Below are positions 1-12,854 of a stretch of DNA of 64,000 nt, in pieces. Source of the DNA: Polytrichum commune. Its lineage: Eukaryota; Streptophyta; Polytrichopsida; Polytrichales; Polytrichaceae. A program made the translations under genes and the position numbers. Location: contig OX485806.1 in NCBI GenBank assembly GCA_950295325.1, forward strand, positions 5,952,001 to 6,016,000, given 5' to 3'. Position 1 is the first letter of the stretch. Each line of letters begins with the position of its first letter. The notes under the pieces were generated by a model. The model had not been told where the DNA came from. It saw only the letters and a list, made by a program, of their open reading frames with translations, and ran no database searches.

Positions 1-954
1 TGCAGCTCCAGTTCTTTGAAATAATTTAAGGATCTAAAATAGGGTATGCCCATGGGACCCACTATCCTAAATCCCATATCAACCTATGCAAGGCTAGCTT
101 TGCCCACCCATCCCTAGTACAACAAGCTAGAAATCCAATTTTTTGATAAGCAAACACCACTCTTTATGTATGGTGGTATAAGCATTAACCCCTAACTTCC
201 CACACATAATTTCCTTCAAATTTGCCCAAAAAACGTGACCTCAATTTCAACAACCATAGTTGAGGATCCGAAATTATTTTGACAAATCCAACCACATAAA
301 TGTTTGCATGTTCGAGGTGACTACTCATAGTCTAGATTTTAAACGTTGAAGTTTTGTTATGTAGGAGATTATTTTAGGAATGCCAATAGTGGTCTTGAGG
401 GACAACAATTTAGAACTTTAATTGGAGTTGGTCTTTTGATCGAACCTCCACTCAAATCATCTCCATATAACAAAATGTTACCCTCGCTCAAACGAGGGGC
501 AATACATGTACTCAAATTAGTTCACAAATCTTGAAACCATTATTTTGTGGTCTTTTGGGAAGGTTTGCAATTTGAGGCAGCGGTGCCACAACTGCGCACC
601 TTCTACATGGATTTACACCCACCAACACATGTCCAATTGAAAATTCTAAAAATGGATGTTTAGGATATGTTGCATTTGAGTGTCATGCAAACTTTCAAAT
701 CAATTGGGAACCATTTGCACATATAGATCTTGAGAAAAAACATGTTTAGGACATGCTGCCCCTAAACCGTAGAGGTGACAAATGTCAAGTTTTGGTTCAT
801 AGACTAGTTCCATAGCAAACCACTTGAGAGGACACTCTCATATTTGAATTAATCCAAAAACTAACTAACTTTGTTGAATCAAAATTATTCACGTGGCAAA
901 ACATAGCAAACCTAAATATGAACAAGAGGAATAGCTGAAATAATCCAGAATCCA
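1..954. other. unassigned AT-rich intergenic DNA
   Basis: No gene, tRNA or convincing repeat was recognised here. Open frames are short (60-63 codons), have no family resemblance and sit in AT-rich DNA where such frames are expected by chance. Confidence 0.5.
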
Positions 955-1192
955 TCCGAACTACACTAACTATGAAATTTAGTGTCACTTGCTATTTAGA
1001 GTTACACATTCCTATATATTTTTTACTATTGATGTAATAATCTACCAAATAAAAATGTTGATGTGGTCCAATGTCCAAACAACCAATTTGGCCTTTTGTT
1101 GGTAAAAACGAGATGTACAATAAACAGTTATAGCGTTGCGTAATTCCAAATAGTAAGTGATACTAAATTTCATATTTAGTGTAGTGTCAAAA
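955..1192. mobile_element. short inverted-repeat element (MITE family E, copy 1)
   Basis: The left end (about 961-1000: tatgaaatttagtgtcactt) and the reverse complement of the right end (about 1140-1185: tatgaaatttagtatcactt) match over roughly 40 bases. This gives a non-coding element of about 235 bp with long terminal inverted repeats. Related but more decayed copies lie near 26.92-27.13 kb and 52.72-52.93 kb; all share an internal stretch like 'ccaaacaaccaatttgrc'. It has no coding capacity, so it is a MITE-like non-autonomous DNA transposon. The superfamily cannot be set because the target duplication is unclear. Confidence 0.6.
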
Positions 1193-2579
1193 GGGTCAAG
1201 CGAATTATTCACGACCTAATTATGGTCTCATAGGACATTAAGGGTTAAGAAAACGTGGGTGATTTTATGTTGATTCTCACGATCTCAAAATTTGGACTAA
1301 TACCATGATTTCATCTGCTTTATTTTACAAAGAACTTTATTTTATATCTTGCCAATGCTAGATTACGTGAAGTCCACCTCAATTTGTGGGAAGGACAAAG
1401 TTTCCTAGTTCACCGTAACATTCTCACTGCTATTGCCCAACCCATTGTAGTGTTTTGTGAGTGATGTTAGCATTGTCAATGGATTTCTGGGAAAAAAATA
1501 AAAAATAAAATAAAAAATTCACAATGACACGACTTTGATTAATAAAGTCCAAGAAGCCAACATGCTTAAGTATATGACTAGGAGTACAAGGCCCAGAAAT
1601 GCTAATTTCATAGAGTATTGAATACAGACATATGCTTCAGTATGTTCTCACATAAGCATATGTCTGTGAGAACGTTACAACATGTCAATGAACATTGTGT
1701 ATGCTCCATTTTTAGAAGTTTCTAGTAATGAAAGTAAGTAACTTAAATATGTATGTTGTCGAGAAGAAGTCTATGGGCAATGAAAGCAGCTTGTGGCTTC
1801 TGGTGAGGCCACGTTGCATGTGCTTTCTAGACCGTCGGATTTGACCGATGTAACCCTCCTCCCCTGATCACCTCCGTTCCTGCCACCACTCATCCACTGC
1901 GTTAGGCACCATGACAAATCTCGGTCCTTTCTAGCTTAAGAGCCGATCACAAACCAACATAGGTCTAAATAAAAATATGGAATATAGTTTAGCTTACTAT
2001 TTATTATTAAACATCACTATCTATTTAATCATAATACCATTTATTGTTTTACAAAAATGATATTTTCATGGAAAATGATTGGGAAATTATTTTAAACCCT
2101 TAATGACTAATAAACCAAAAGTGGCGATTTTGTCTTACTTCGATTCTATGGATGGGAGGCCCCATTCCATTGCTCACACCCCTAGGCAATCAAGGGTTAA
2201 AACAAATTCAAAATCTTCTTCAATAGGAATGATCTAGGCATGTTGGCTACCCAAATAGCTAAATTGGACGTATCTCATTTACTATGTGCCACTAAAACAA
2301 GTTCTAAATGGTGTTGTGGTTTTCAAAGTCGCAATGATGTTAGTTCAAAACAAGTATGGCAAGTCGTAATTTGATGTTGGTCCAACAAGTTTGACGAGAC
2401 ATCTACAACAATTTAGGCTCTTGGATTGGATTGGGATTGTTTATCTAGTTAGCAAATTGAATATCACAAAGATTAGCACTTAAAGTTATGCATTTTGAAG
2501 TTGAGATGTAAAAGTTGCTAGTAGTTAAAGTGAAGAGTATAGTTATCTTTAAGCAATCACGATGACCCTCCTAATAGTA
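1193..2579. other. unassigned intergenic DNA with one small perfect hairpin
   Basis: No gene is recognisable. A perfect 12-bp stem (cagacatatgct, 1625-1636; agcatatgtctg, 1655-1666) with an 18-base loop occurs near the middle. A more GC-rich patch lies at about 1790-1930. Confidence 0.5.
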
Positions 2580-3480
2580 TTTTTTTTTTTTGAGACAATT
2601 GAAACAAGTCTATTCTAATGCCAAAATCCAAGCATACAACACCATTGGGGCCCCATGCCAACAACTTGGCAGGCTCTCTTGGGTGCATTTGATGGAACCA
2701 AAAGACCCCACACTTAGTGAACAACCTAAACATGATTGACTAAACCCACATTAGGCGATGTAATGTTCCAATGCATTGTCTTAATGTTATCTCTATGGTA
2801 AAGAAGTTCGTTCCCTCCCCCAATTTTGTCATAATTCCCAAGCATGTCATCATAAGTAGCCGCTCTATCCGCATCTTTGTGGGCAATGTCCCAAGTAGTC
2901 TTAGCAAATTTAGGATGACCTTGCCAAATCATTTGTTGCAATTTTTTGACATCTCACCTCTAGTTATTGAATGTGAGATCATTCGTTTCCACCCAAATGG
3001 TCCACAATGTCATGCCTCTCAAAAGAAAGCCAAAGCTACAAGAATTTGCTCATTGATGATGGAACCACTTTCCCAAAGATACCATGTTGCCAATCCAACA
3101 GCCACCATGGGCCCTTTTGTTCCTAGTTTAGCCTTCAGAGTGTTGATGATGCCAATGGAGTAGTCCCAAGCTCTCTAAGCAATTATACAATCCCAAAAAC
3201 TGCATGCGATGATTTCTAGTATGTCCATCCTACACATGAGACATTTATCATCAATGCCTTGAATAAACCTAGCCCTCCAAGAGTTAATTGCAACTGGTGT
3301 GTGCCATATGGACCGTATGAAAGCACCTTCCTTACGACTATGAGTTTTATCCCACACATTCCCCCATTTTACGTTTGAAACTTGGTTTAAGAATGCCATG
3401 CCACTTGGTCAGGATGGTTCTTGGCAAAGGGTGCTTAACAAGGAGAAAATACCTTCCAATTGCTAGGGTCTAAAAAGTCT
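2580..3480 (-). mobile_element. L1-type LINE 3' fragment (minus strand)
   Basis: Read on the minus strand, this encodes the C-terminal zinc-knuckle region of a plant L1 ORF2. A stretch with SWRARFIQGIDDKCLMCRMD, then SFWDC, lies at about 3175-3300, followed by W-rich LINE tail sequence down to about 2726. The element ends at a T-run on the + strand (2580-2591), which is a 12-A tail on the coding strand and fits target-primed insertion. Several frames are needed to read it, so it is a dead 5'-truncated copy. It is the same family as the + strand fragment at 3.94-6.75 kb and the copy at 46.95-49.8 kb. Confidence 0.72.
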
Positions 3481-3939
3481 TCACATATCTTCCATGTCTA
3501 AAGAGTATTTCCTCCCAACATAAACATCAAGCCTAGGTGTCCCCCCCCCCCCTTTTGAACCACCTACTTTTAACCAAGCTATCAATTTGCATGGGTGTGC
3601 TCATATTTAAGATTGTATTTGTCTCCTAATTTGTATCAATGACTGAACCCATACTAGTCAAACCCAATGGGTGAGCATGGGACAATCCTCTAAATTAACC
3701 ACAACTATCAAGGCCGAACATTATTACCCTTTAAGGAGAGGCCTACACATTTGAAAACATTAGTTTTGAAATGGAGTTTGTGGGCCAATGTAAAAGAATT
3801 TTCCCCTTAACATGATTGTGCTTAATCTTGGTGAGCTTGGTTGTAAGGTTGGTCCTTCTCATATATCGGGTTCAATTCTCCGTTTTCAACTCACATCCAA
3901 GATGGCGGTTTTGTAAGGCCGGAAGTTTTTGATTGGAAT
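3481..3939. other. unassigned DNA between two LINE fragments
   Basis: It holds a 12-base cytosine run (3541-3552). A sequence resembling a tRNA-type internal B box (ggttcaattct, 3869-3879) has an A-box-like stretch about 35 bases upstream, a weak hint of a SINE. Nothing else was recognised. Confidence 0.4.
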
Positions 3940-6751
3940 TGAAAATGAACAAATAGAAGAGTGTTGCATGGAATTGCTTAGTTTTGTTCCATATAAATTT
4001 TCACTTGTTGATTAGAAAGTGTTGGAGGCCCCAATCACAAAAGATGAACTTATTAGCGCAGTCCATACACTTCCAAAACGAAAGAGCCCAAGCCCGGACG
4101 GATTTATAGTTGTTTTTCCAAAGCTTACTAGAGCTTCATAGGTGCAAATGTCACTATCGTGGTTAATGCATCAATTTAGTGGGCCAAGAAGGCACACCAA
4201 AATTCAATCTTCCTTAAGCTATACTTTAGTAGAGCCTATGATAGAGTCAATTGGACTTTCATGTTTCAAATCATGGAGAAACTAGAGATGCCTACCACCT
4301 TTGTCAACATGATTAGATTGTTGGTCCAAGATGGTGATTGTGACTTTCTCAATCAACATCAATAACCAAGTGATGGAACCTTTTAACCTTCATAAATGAG
4401 TATGCCATGCTTACCCATGAGCTCCTTATTTGTTTGCTACTATTGGAGAAGCATTGAATGTAACTGTGAAAAATACGGTGAGGACCAACCTCCTGAAGGG
4501 ATCTCCCTCTCTCAATGCATTTTCCAACAAATAATCAATCAATATGATGATGCTACTTCATTTATTGTGAGAATAGAGGAGTCTAGTGTGGATAATTTTG
4601 TGTTGATCCTACATAATTTGGGAAATGCTTTGGATTGGAGATTACTTGGCATAAGAGTGTGGTGTACTAGTGCGGTAGAGGTAACCTCCGGAGATGTGGG
4701 AAAAATATCAATGGAAATGGGTTGCCAAGGGAGACTTGTCAAAACTACTTGGCACCCTTTTTGGCCTTCGACTGGAGATGCAAAATGTTGACCAATTTCT
4801 AATTGACATAGTTAAGGTCAAACTCAAGTATCGAAGCTCCACGCAATTTTCGCTACCCAGCCATACCCTCATTGTGAATCAAGTGTTCGTGTCATCCCTT
4901 GATATTTTATTATGGTTCGTGTTGGATCCAAGAGAAAGTTGAGGAAGATCAAGGCTTTGTTATGCAATTACTTGTGGTCAGGTTCCAAAAACACGGCTAA
5001 AGCACAAGTGAGTTGGGTGATTGTACAATGCAAAATAAAGTTGGAAGATTCAATCTCACCTCTCCAGAGGACGTGATAAGAACACTCATGAGAAAATGAA
5101 TCATTCGAGCAAATTATTTTGGGACAATCAAATCTGCAAGTGTTGTTGAGGTACCGCATCACGCAATTGCAATCCCCTTGCCATGGCTTATGCCCCCCCC
5201 CCCCCCTTCTCTTTGGTTGTTTTCTCCCAATTTCTTAATCAAAGGTAGGTCAAAAGTTTGGCAAAACATTGCTTAGTCTTGGAAGGTCATGGCACGTATG
5301 GCCTAGCTCCTTTGTCCATCTTGTTCATAATGTATTTTGCAGCTTAACCTTTGGTGGAAGATTGAGTGTCATGGCCTCTATTTTGGCATCACCATGGATA
5401 AGGCTCTAACTCTCTACAAGAAAAGGATTGAGAAATTTCCACGTGATGTGAGGTCCCAATCGGAATGATTTTTGGAATCGGAGGAGACACATCTTTAGTT
5501 CTCCCTTACCGAGGTATACTCCGATTTTTGGGTTTAGTTGTTGGAGTTCTATGGATCCTTTTGTGAGATGATGTTTGGCCAATGTAGTGCTCATCCCACA
5601 AGGTTGCATTGCCCAAATGGGTGGTTGCTGGGGGCTACCTTAAGGATTGTAGTTTTGGTCCCGTGCAATTCAATGCGGAGTTTACAAGCCCAATGTTGGG
5701 TCGCAATGGTTTACTTTTATGGAGGTTAAATTAAATGCGTGGAATGCAACACCGCCAATGGATTTCTCGGGGTGGATGTCATGGGTTAGGGTGGACTATT
5801 GGCATATTGGAGTACACATACTTAATTCAATATGTTTTTTGGGAAATTGGATCAATTTTTCTTTGACCATGCACATTGGTGGTGCCTAGAGGTTACTCTT
5901 TTGTTGGCGTATTTAGCCAAGCTCGATAGGAAATGAATTATTATTCAAGAGGTCCAAAAGAAGCAGATTCCCGACAAATGATGCAATGAAATCCCTCTAT
6001 CCACTTCTCCTATGTGACACTTCATTTGGCACAAGCACAAGGCTCAGAAGGGGGTTGTTTTTATTTGATTGGTTGTCCATCAAGCAATGGATGTGATTGA
6101 ATGGCATGGGTGAAGTTCAGCAAAGATTAACAAGTGTTGTCCTCATTGTGGTGTGGTTTGCAATTTGTGGAGTCAATAAAACACATGTTCTTCATCTATC
6201 CATTGGCCCAACATGTGTGGCGTTATGTGGCTAACATTATTTGGCAACTTTCTGCCAAGAAAAGTAATCTTGGTCTTCGTAAATCTTTCTCAATGATGCA
6301 ATGTCTCTTTGATCAACCTCTCAACAATTATTTGAAGCCTTTCGGTTAGATTTGGTTTTCCATGGGGAGCAATCTCCCGTTATTTGGCATCAAAGAAATG
6401 ACTTGGTCTTCAATGCTATCCATTGGCCAGTGGAGAAAAACACATCAAGTTGTGTGGGATTATTTGCTTGACTATGGTAGACTTGAGTGGCGAAGGACTC
6501 TTGTGGATTTGGAAAAATACTTTGGACGTGGCTTATCAAGATGTTCTCAACGAATTTGATTTGGTTTGGCGTGTCAAAGGTCTTATTGATACTCATAGCA
6601 ATTTAGTCGTTACTTGGAAAGTTAGGCCCCGGATGGGCATTATTTCTTGAGGTCCCGTTGGTTTACGGTAGTTTCCCAAGGCGGTTGTACTACCTTCTTG
6701 CAATTGAATTTGTTTTCAATTTGTATTATAAAAAAACAACAAAAAAAACAC
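3940..6751 (+). mobile_element. L1-type LINE fragment, RT to 3' end (decayed)
   Basis: Frames on the + strand read as a degenerate L1 ORF2. LEAPITKDELISAV (about 4022-4065) and a degraded NPGPDG motif (SPSPDGF) precede the palm. A motif-A segment LYFSRAYDRVNW (about 4210-4256) has the first aspartate changed to tyrosine. A palm/thumb-like region follows at 4694-4942, and a C-terminal domain (CPHCGVV near 6135-6160) ends in VTWKVRPRMGIIS at about 6650. An A-rich tail (about 6729-6751) closes it. There are many stops and frame changes and no endonuclease domain, so it is 5'-truncated and dead. A 14-base C run (5193-5206) interrupts a region that is only short C tracts in the sibling copy near 49.37 kb. 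Confidence 0.75.
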
Positions 6752-7110
6752 ACACACTCATATAAGGTAGATGGGTGTTATTCGGTGCATTGTTCATATT
6801 CTCCAACTTCTATTGATTAGATTTGCACAACAAAACTCGTGGTGCATTGGCAAATCTACGATGAAATATCCACATAATTCAAATTGAAAATCCAACCTTC
6901 CTTGATTTAGTTTTGCTTATCGGAAGTGCATGTTTGTGGATTTCTTAACTGGATACATAGGTCCTCCCGAATATGTTCATTATTGAATGTAGAGTAGTTA
7001 TTAAAATTTACATATCTACTCCAACCTTTTGTAAACATGTGTCTTTATGATGTTTGTTCTTTGATCCTCACCGAACCATATACCAATCAAATGTAGGGAT
7101 CCGATCAAGG
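6752..7110. repeat. dispersed repeat F, copy 1
   Basis: This about 350-bp stretch recurs at about 24600-24895 with moderate divergence; shared blocks include 'ctccaacttct', 'gaagtgcat' and 'accatataccaatcaaatgtag'. Short pieces recur at about 49995-50040 and 54975-55000. One + frame in both long copies gives related peptides (KCMFVDFLTGYIGPPEYVHY here; KCIFVESLIKYTDPPNGVYC in copy 2), so it may be decayed coding sequence of an unidentified element. Both this copy and the 49.99-kb piece lie just after an L1 3' end. Confidence 0.5.
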
Positions 7111-7194
7111 AAACGAGCCACTTAAGACCCATCTTACCTTAGTCCAATCTCATCACATTCCAACACATGTCTTTCAATGTCCATTCTTAACTGC

Positions 7195-7600
7195 AGACCA
7201 TAACAGATCACGCAAGAGATTTTGCGCTCGAGTTGGAGAAGTACAAGGCAATGCAAATATTTCCCATGTAGGAAGACAAAAAATTAAGAGGACTGCAAAA
7301 TTTTCAATACTTTGATTCCTTAAATCAAACTTACTGAGAATGAGAATGATTGAAGAAGCCGTCAAAAGTTGGCCCTAACATATAGCCAAGTGTCTAGAAT
7401 CTGCCATAACCGCTCATTCCTCCTCACTTTAGACCTCAAACCAGGGCATGTGTGTCTTGGCATTGTGGGTTCCGGCATGATCGAAATTCAATCCAGCCTA
7501 ATCCAAAAAATTATGGCACCCTATACAATAGGTTCAAAGAATGGGGGTCTTGATCGGGAATAGGGGCCTCTATTCTACCACTCTCAAGTAGTATACAAGT
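7195..7600. repeat. dispersed repeat G, copy 1
   Basis: Collinear with 55372-55715: both contain 'gagaagtacaaggcaatgcaaat'-like, 'aaaagttggccc' and 'gaaattcaatcc' blocks and end in a 'gatcgggaatagg..cctc' terminus. The 55-kb copy shows inverted termini, so this is probably a MITE whose left end is eroded here. It is non-coding. Confidence 0.5.
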
Positions 7601-8608
7601 AGGTGTCCAAATCAGTAGAGTAACCCATTTGATAAGGTCCACATATAAAAGCTTCCCCTTAAGTTCAAAACCCTGATGATGTGAGCCCCCTTTTTCCATG
7701 CTTGAAACAAAACGCCCTTTTTTATAAAAATAAAATTCCATTTTGTTTTTCCTCTCTATATGCATTCATCATTTGCTTGAGTGGGGCTGCATATAATAAT
7801 GAGGTCACTTAAGTTAGCACAAAAAGGGATTTACACAACGTGAGCATACAATTTTAGTGAAGAAATGACATTAGCTCATTTTTAGCCCTATGTTGTTATC
7901 TCTCTAATTTGGAAGGGGAGTTCAATCATGGGCCTTGATCCCTCCAATCAAAGCAAAGACCCTCATCGTTGGATAAGGTGGGCTCTAATCTCGCACAAAC
8001 ATCCCATACCATCCCATACTTATCAAATTAAGCCCACTATATTAAGCATCCTTTATTTGTCTCCAATTGTGTCTAGTAAACACCTAATTATCATCCCCCC
8101 CCCTCCCTCCTTCTTTAAGGGGCAGGAAATTTTTATCTTAGTTAGTAATAGGAGGTGCTAAGTATAAACTAAGGGACCTAATGAGCCGGTAATTGGGGCT
8201 ATATATAAAGGGAATAAATGGAAGGGTCTAGAATGTAGACCCCCCCCCCCCCTCCCCCCTCCCTTTTAGGCTTGGGAATGTGGGCAAAGTGTTTTTGGCA
8301 TGCCATGAGGATGACACCCATGCTATATTTAATGAAGGCCCACCAGAAAAACATACCCCTCAGGGGGCCAATTTGACCATCCTTGGAGTGAAAGGACATG
8401 GAATCCTCTTACCCATATTCTAGTGATCCCAACAACACCAACACCAACAACACATTGGGAAATTGAATTCATACAATAGTTGGGCCACAGTGATACCCAA
8501 GTTTTAGGCTAATTCCACATGGCCTACTATGGGGATGTCGGATGAAATTTTGTGATGAATTTCATCCGTCCGTCGTGTTCATCCAACGGGAACCTCCTTC
8601 AAGTTCGA
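7601..8608. other. unassigned intergenic DNA with two C-runs
   Basis: No gene was recognised. Cytosine runs lie at 8095-8103 and 8240-8252, the latter followed by further C tracts. Confidence 0.45.
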
Positions 8609-9120
8609 GGGCCACTTCTTCACACAGGAGCTGAGAGCCATGGTGGGCCATGAACTGGTGAGAGCCCAAAAGAAAGAGTGTCCAAAGGCCGCCCCAAATC
8701 ACCTCCAAAGTCATGGAGTGTGGTCACGGATCCTTGAGTGTAGTGTGAGGTCATATGTGATCGGGTTCTCAATTGAATACTATTTCAATGAATTTATGTT
8801 CATGTGGATTCTCACACATGATAAAATAGAATAAATCAGCGGTTGTGAACATTCGGAGTGTCATGGTCTCCTGGTTTTGTGTCAGGCCTACCTCCAAGAG
8901 GTGGTTTTTGATAATAGTCGAAGTGACCGTGAAACATGATCCATTTGATGCCATGTAAGGAAACCATGTAGACTTTACATCCAGCTTGCGTTCACATACT
9001 CCGTTGGTCCCTCGAGCGTAATGTGAAGTAGCGAACTTGGACCGGCTCCGCCGTTTCCACCAATGAGAGTGCTTGAAGTGTAATGGTCATGGGCTCTCAG
9101 TCTCATGTCTGAAGTGGCCC
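8609..9120. mobile_element. Harbinger/Tourist-like MITE, family B copy 1
   Basis: A 512-bp non-coding element. The left end begins GGGCCACTTCTTCACACAGG and the right end reads 'tctgaagtggccc', its inverted partner. The subterminal 'ctgagagcc' / 'ggctctcag' sequences are also inverted. The flanks are cga and tga, consistent with a 3-bp duplication that has taken one change. It is collinear with the element at 54060-54564 along almost its whole length. GG...CC ends and short T-N-A duplications suggest the PIF/Harbinger superfamily. Confidence 0.75.
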
Positions 9121-9171
9121 TGAGACTCTTTCGGAGCCGGGCCAGGCCATCCTTTAGCAATGAAAGGTGGA

Positions 9172-9400
9172 GATCCGGCTGCTAGTTATAGATGGACTGA
9201 TGGAATTTGAGAAATAACCGGTTGAAGTTTAAGGCCTCAGGTACTTTACCCATCGTTTTAAAGGAATCTATATAATATACCTCATAATAATAATAATAAT
9301 AATAATATGTACTGAAAGATCATAACATGTAACTAGTTGGAATTGGAAACACTAGAATTTTGGCCAATTACATCCAAAACTCTCTCCCGACACTAGGCCG
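9172..9400. mobile_element. AACCGGTT foldback element, single arm copy
   Basis: Matches the left arm of the complete foldback element at 20421-20837: 'gagaaataaccggttgaagtt', a degraded 'ttttagaggaattta', and 'aacatgtaac' blocks in the same order. An (AAT)n tract (about 9285-9306) lies within it. The opposite arm is absent. Confidence 0.6.
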
Positions 9401-9429
9401 GGCCATGCTTAGGTCAAAAATACTACTTA

Positions 9430-9974
9430 GGCCGGTTTACACCATGGACCATGAAGTCGGACCATGGAAGATGGCGTCTTTCCATGGTCTGACTTCAAGG
9501 TCCAACTTCCATGGTCCGATTTCTTAAAAAACTAATTTGTAAAGCCTTTGGGCCCCGCACTAGGTGTAAACCGAATGTAGACCAAGAGTAATGACCATGC
9601 ACCCAAAAGTGAATGTGCTGAATTTTATATATATATATATGTCCAAAAAGGGCAGTTTTGAAAAAGATTCAACTCAGACCATTCTTTTGTCTTCTCTTGT
9701 GTTCATCTTTTCTTCCCCCAAAAAAATTTCTTAAAAATATTGTTAAAACAACATTTCTCTACCATGGGCCATTGCCTACTAGAATACCTCTTTTGCCTCT
9801 CCCATCGCAAAACCCCTTGGGACCATGTCATTGGATAATGTAAGCCTTAAAATATGTTTTTTTTGACATTTTTTCTTGGCGTAAACCGAAGTTGTCCAGG
9901 GACGAGTTCAACAACCAATCCCAAATTTTACAAGGGCTCGGGACGACTTCATGGTCCATGGTGTAAACAACCCC
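9430..9974. mobile_element. Harbinger/Tourist-like MITE, family A copy 1
   Basis: A 545-bp element with a near-perfect terminal inverted repeat: 'gtttacaccatggaccatga' at 9435-9454 has its reverse complement 'tcatggtccatggtgtaaac' at 9950-9969. It is flanked by TTA on both sides (9427-9429 and 9975-9977), the typical PIF/Harbinger target duplication. A short (TA)n at about 9628-9641 lies inside. There is no coding capacity. Full-length relatives lie at 32597-33161 and 36764-37313. Confidence 0.85.
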
Positions 9975-10329
9975 TTAAGTAGTTGGGTTTATTTCTTTTT
10001 GTTGTTGTTGTGACACCTTCACGAGCTCCAAGAGAGCCGAAGGGGGCTGGGGCAAACGAACCCGTACACTGGTTCCTTGGAGCTAAGGGTTTAGGCATCC
10101 AACAAGGAACGAGTGTATGGGTTGGTTTGCTAAAAGGTAATCACGCCAACTAGGCAAAATACCACGTTTTATGCTAATTCCACATTGGGATGAAAAAAAT
10201 CCAATGGAATTCATCCGCCGTCTTCACTTAATGTGAACTCTTGAAGTTTAGGTCTTCATTATGGATCTGTAGGTCAAAAAATAAGTGGGCGGTTTTTATT
10301 TTATTTTGTGACACTTTCACAAGGACTGA
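9975..10329. other. unassigned spacer between MITEs
   Basis: No gene or element end was identified. 'gtgacaccttcacgagctcc' and 'gtgacactttcacaaggact' (about 10011 and 10309) are similar direct repeats. Confidence 0.4.
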
Positions 10330-10931
10330 GGGCCACTTCACACACAAGGCTGAAGGCCCTTGACTATGGCAATGTAAGAGCTCTCATTGGTCGAAAAGGC
10401 GGAGACCGTCCAAGTTCACTTCACACTAGGAGGTGAAGCCCTAAAGGCCCAAAGAAAAGTTCGTGGATGAAAAGTCTACATGGAGTCCTACATGGTTGGT
10501 TGTGGATAAGGGTGCATGGTCTACCGGAATTTGCGTCAGACCCCACCTCCAAGAGGTGGGGTTGATGCAAATTCTGGGAGACCATGATTTTTTTAATATT
10601 GTTTCCAACATGACATATTTCAGGACATATTGCATGGCAGATTCCATAACACATTCCAAGACATATTCCAAGACAGACAAACACCACCAAGTAATTATCT
10701 TAAATTGATAAAGTTGGAGACATATTATATTAAACCAAATCCTCCCCTCTTTTCCGCCAACAAAATATGCAATGGTCCCGCAACATGGTTCATTCTCACT
10801 TCACACTATGCTTGAGGGCCCAAGACTACATAAAATGGCTTTCCCAACACCCATGGTACGGCCTTTGGATGAGAGTCAAGGGTCCTCACCATTACAAGGT
10901 CACGGCTCTTGGCTCATGTGTGAAGCGGCCC
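10330..10931. mobile_element. Harbinger/Tourist-like MITE, family B copy 2 (long form)
   Basis: About 602 bp, starting GGGCCACTTCACACACAAGG and ending 'catgtgtgaagcggccc', flanked by TGA on each side (10327-10329 and 10932-10934). The internal 'cacctccaagaggtgg' palindrome (about 10543-10558) is shared by other family B copies. Frames of up to 89 codons here are shadows of the element and have no family resemblance. Confidence 0.78.
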
Positions 10932-12854
10932 TGAGAAGCAACGTAAGGTAGTCATGCCACAAAGGTTGTAATATGGTTGGGCCATGTGAAGAGGGGAAAA
11001 TATAGGTGGATAATATTAACAGCCGCCCATCATCCACCGTTATCCTTATAAGAAGACATAAATGGAAATAGCTTGGCCTTTGAGGCTTATCACGTGTTAT
11101 ACCTATACCAAACTCAATATTTAGTATGATAGAAATTTGGAGAGTGTGTTATCCTACCAATCGTTATCCCCCACTCTCCACTCATACCGTATTCTATGGG
11201 GTTATGGTTACTTTTATGTGGTAGTGTTTTGCGTCTGATGGGTCCCGCCTCCCCTTGATGTGGGCGCGTTTTCTTGGTTCTTAATTCATTTGGTGTTGGT
11301 TGTGCATGCCTTCTGTCTAAATAAATAAATAAACAAGATGTTGTGACATGACACTATTGGATGATCTATCCCTTTTCTCTATTGGGGTTTTGGCTCCCAT
11401 GACGAATTGGTTGTTGAGAAGTTCAGCCAACAATCTATGAGAAACACACATATTCACTATGTAGTTAGTAAACTTTCATGCGATGGGCATATACATATAC
11501 CAATATGAAACATTCTCTCTAAAAGAATCATAAATTTGGCCAAAATTGCTATTGATTTTTAGTTATTCTGGTGGATTTTAGAAAGAACATGAAGAATTTA
11601 CAAATAAATTATTAAAGTCCATAACAATATGCAAATGTTTATCAATCCTCTATGGGGCTGGGAATTTGTTGGGCATCGTGCTTCTTTATTTATGGATTCC
11701 CCCGCAATTTGGGCATATTCAACCTAAATATTGTTCACAAACTATCATTGAGCATTGACGTTTGGCTATGTTTAGGCAAGGGTTGTTGACACTTTGAGAA
11801 GAATGAAATGGAGATAATCCGTTTTGCCCAAAGAGATGGAAAGAATTCCACTCTTCATCAAGAGAAACTTGCTATTTGATATATTGATGTTGTTGGGTTG
11901 TCACGGGTTTCTCAATAATATCATCGAAGGGACGGAATACATCACAATGGCACAAGGTGAAGAAATATGAAGAAAGGACCAGACCACAAATGCAAAATCA
12001 GCAAGCAAGTGGCAAAGGATAGTTACGAAGAACCAATATCCCCACTTGAAGTGAATTATCACAATCTACTACAACTAACACGGACTCATCAATAAGCTAA
12101 TTATCAAGACAAAAATATACATAACGCTTGCCACCCCGTGATCCAAAAAATTCAGATACCCTAATATATAGTCCTATTAGTATTGGTCACGTTAATACTA
12201 TAGTACCCAATCTCATTTTCATAATGAGATGCGAGTCATGTTAGTTTTCCTCACCCAATTTATACATTATGAGCAAAGTAGAAATGTGTAAATTAGAAAC
12301 ACTGAACACTTGTGGGAATGGGGCGATCCTCAACAATATCACTTAAAGGTGGAGACGAGGCACTGCCATTCTCTTATCTAATGAAGTCAAGGTGTCAACT
12401 TTGTAGTGGACCAAAGACATTAAAATCATCTTGAAAGTGCATGGGTCGATAGACGTGGCTTTAGGCTTGGACCCTCAGTTTACGTCAATAAATGTAAAGT
12501 TAAACTAGCTTAGCTTCACATGCCATTCCCGGGTCTAATTGTGTGGGCCTATCAGGCGTTGCCAAGCGGGCGCATAGTTGGCCTCCCAAGCCCGCCACCT
12601 CACCTCAAAGATACTCCTCCCATTTGTTGGCATGGTCGAGGCCTTCCCACGTGTAATTTGGCTGCAGAGGTGGACTGCCCAATGCACTTCTCTCACTTGG
12701 GGAGCTCACTAGGTTGAGTCCTTTGGAACGTTTAGGGTTTTGCACACTAGTGGGGGATCGCTCATTGAAATTCATAACCATTTCCGCATCTTTTTACATG
12801 GATTGCATATCTTTTTTGGACTCCGACAATAGTTTAGGAACGGACACGGACGAT
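10932..12854. other. unassigned intergenic DNA left of the Harbinger gene
   Basis: No coding region was recognised. A more GC-rich stretch lies at about 12520-12720. The left end of the transposon carrying the 12.9-kb transposase should lie here, but no terminal repeat could be paired by eye. Confidence 0.4.

Noticed and set aside
10421-10815. several overlapping frames of 61-89 codons
   Set aside because: They lie inside a MITE, overlap on both strands and have no family resemblance.
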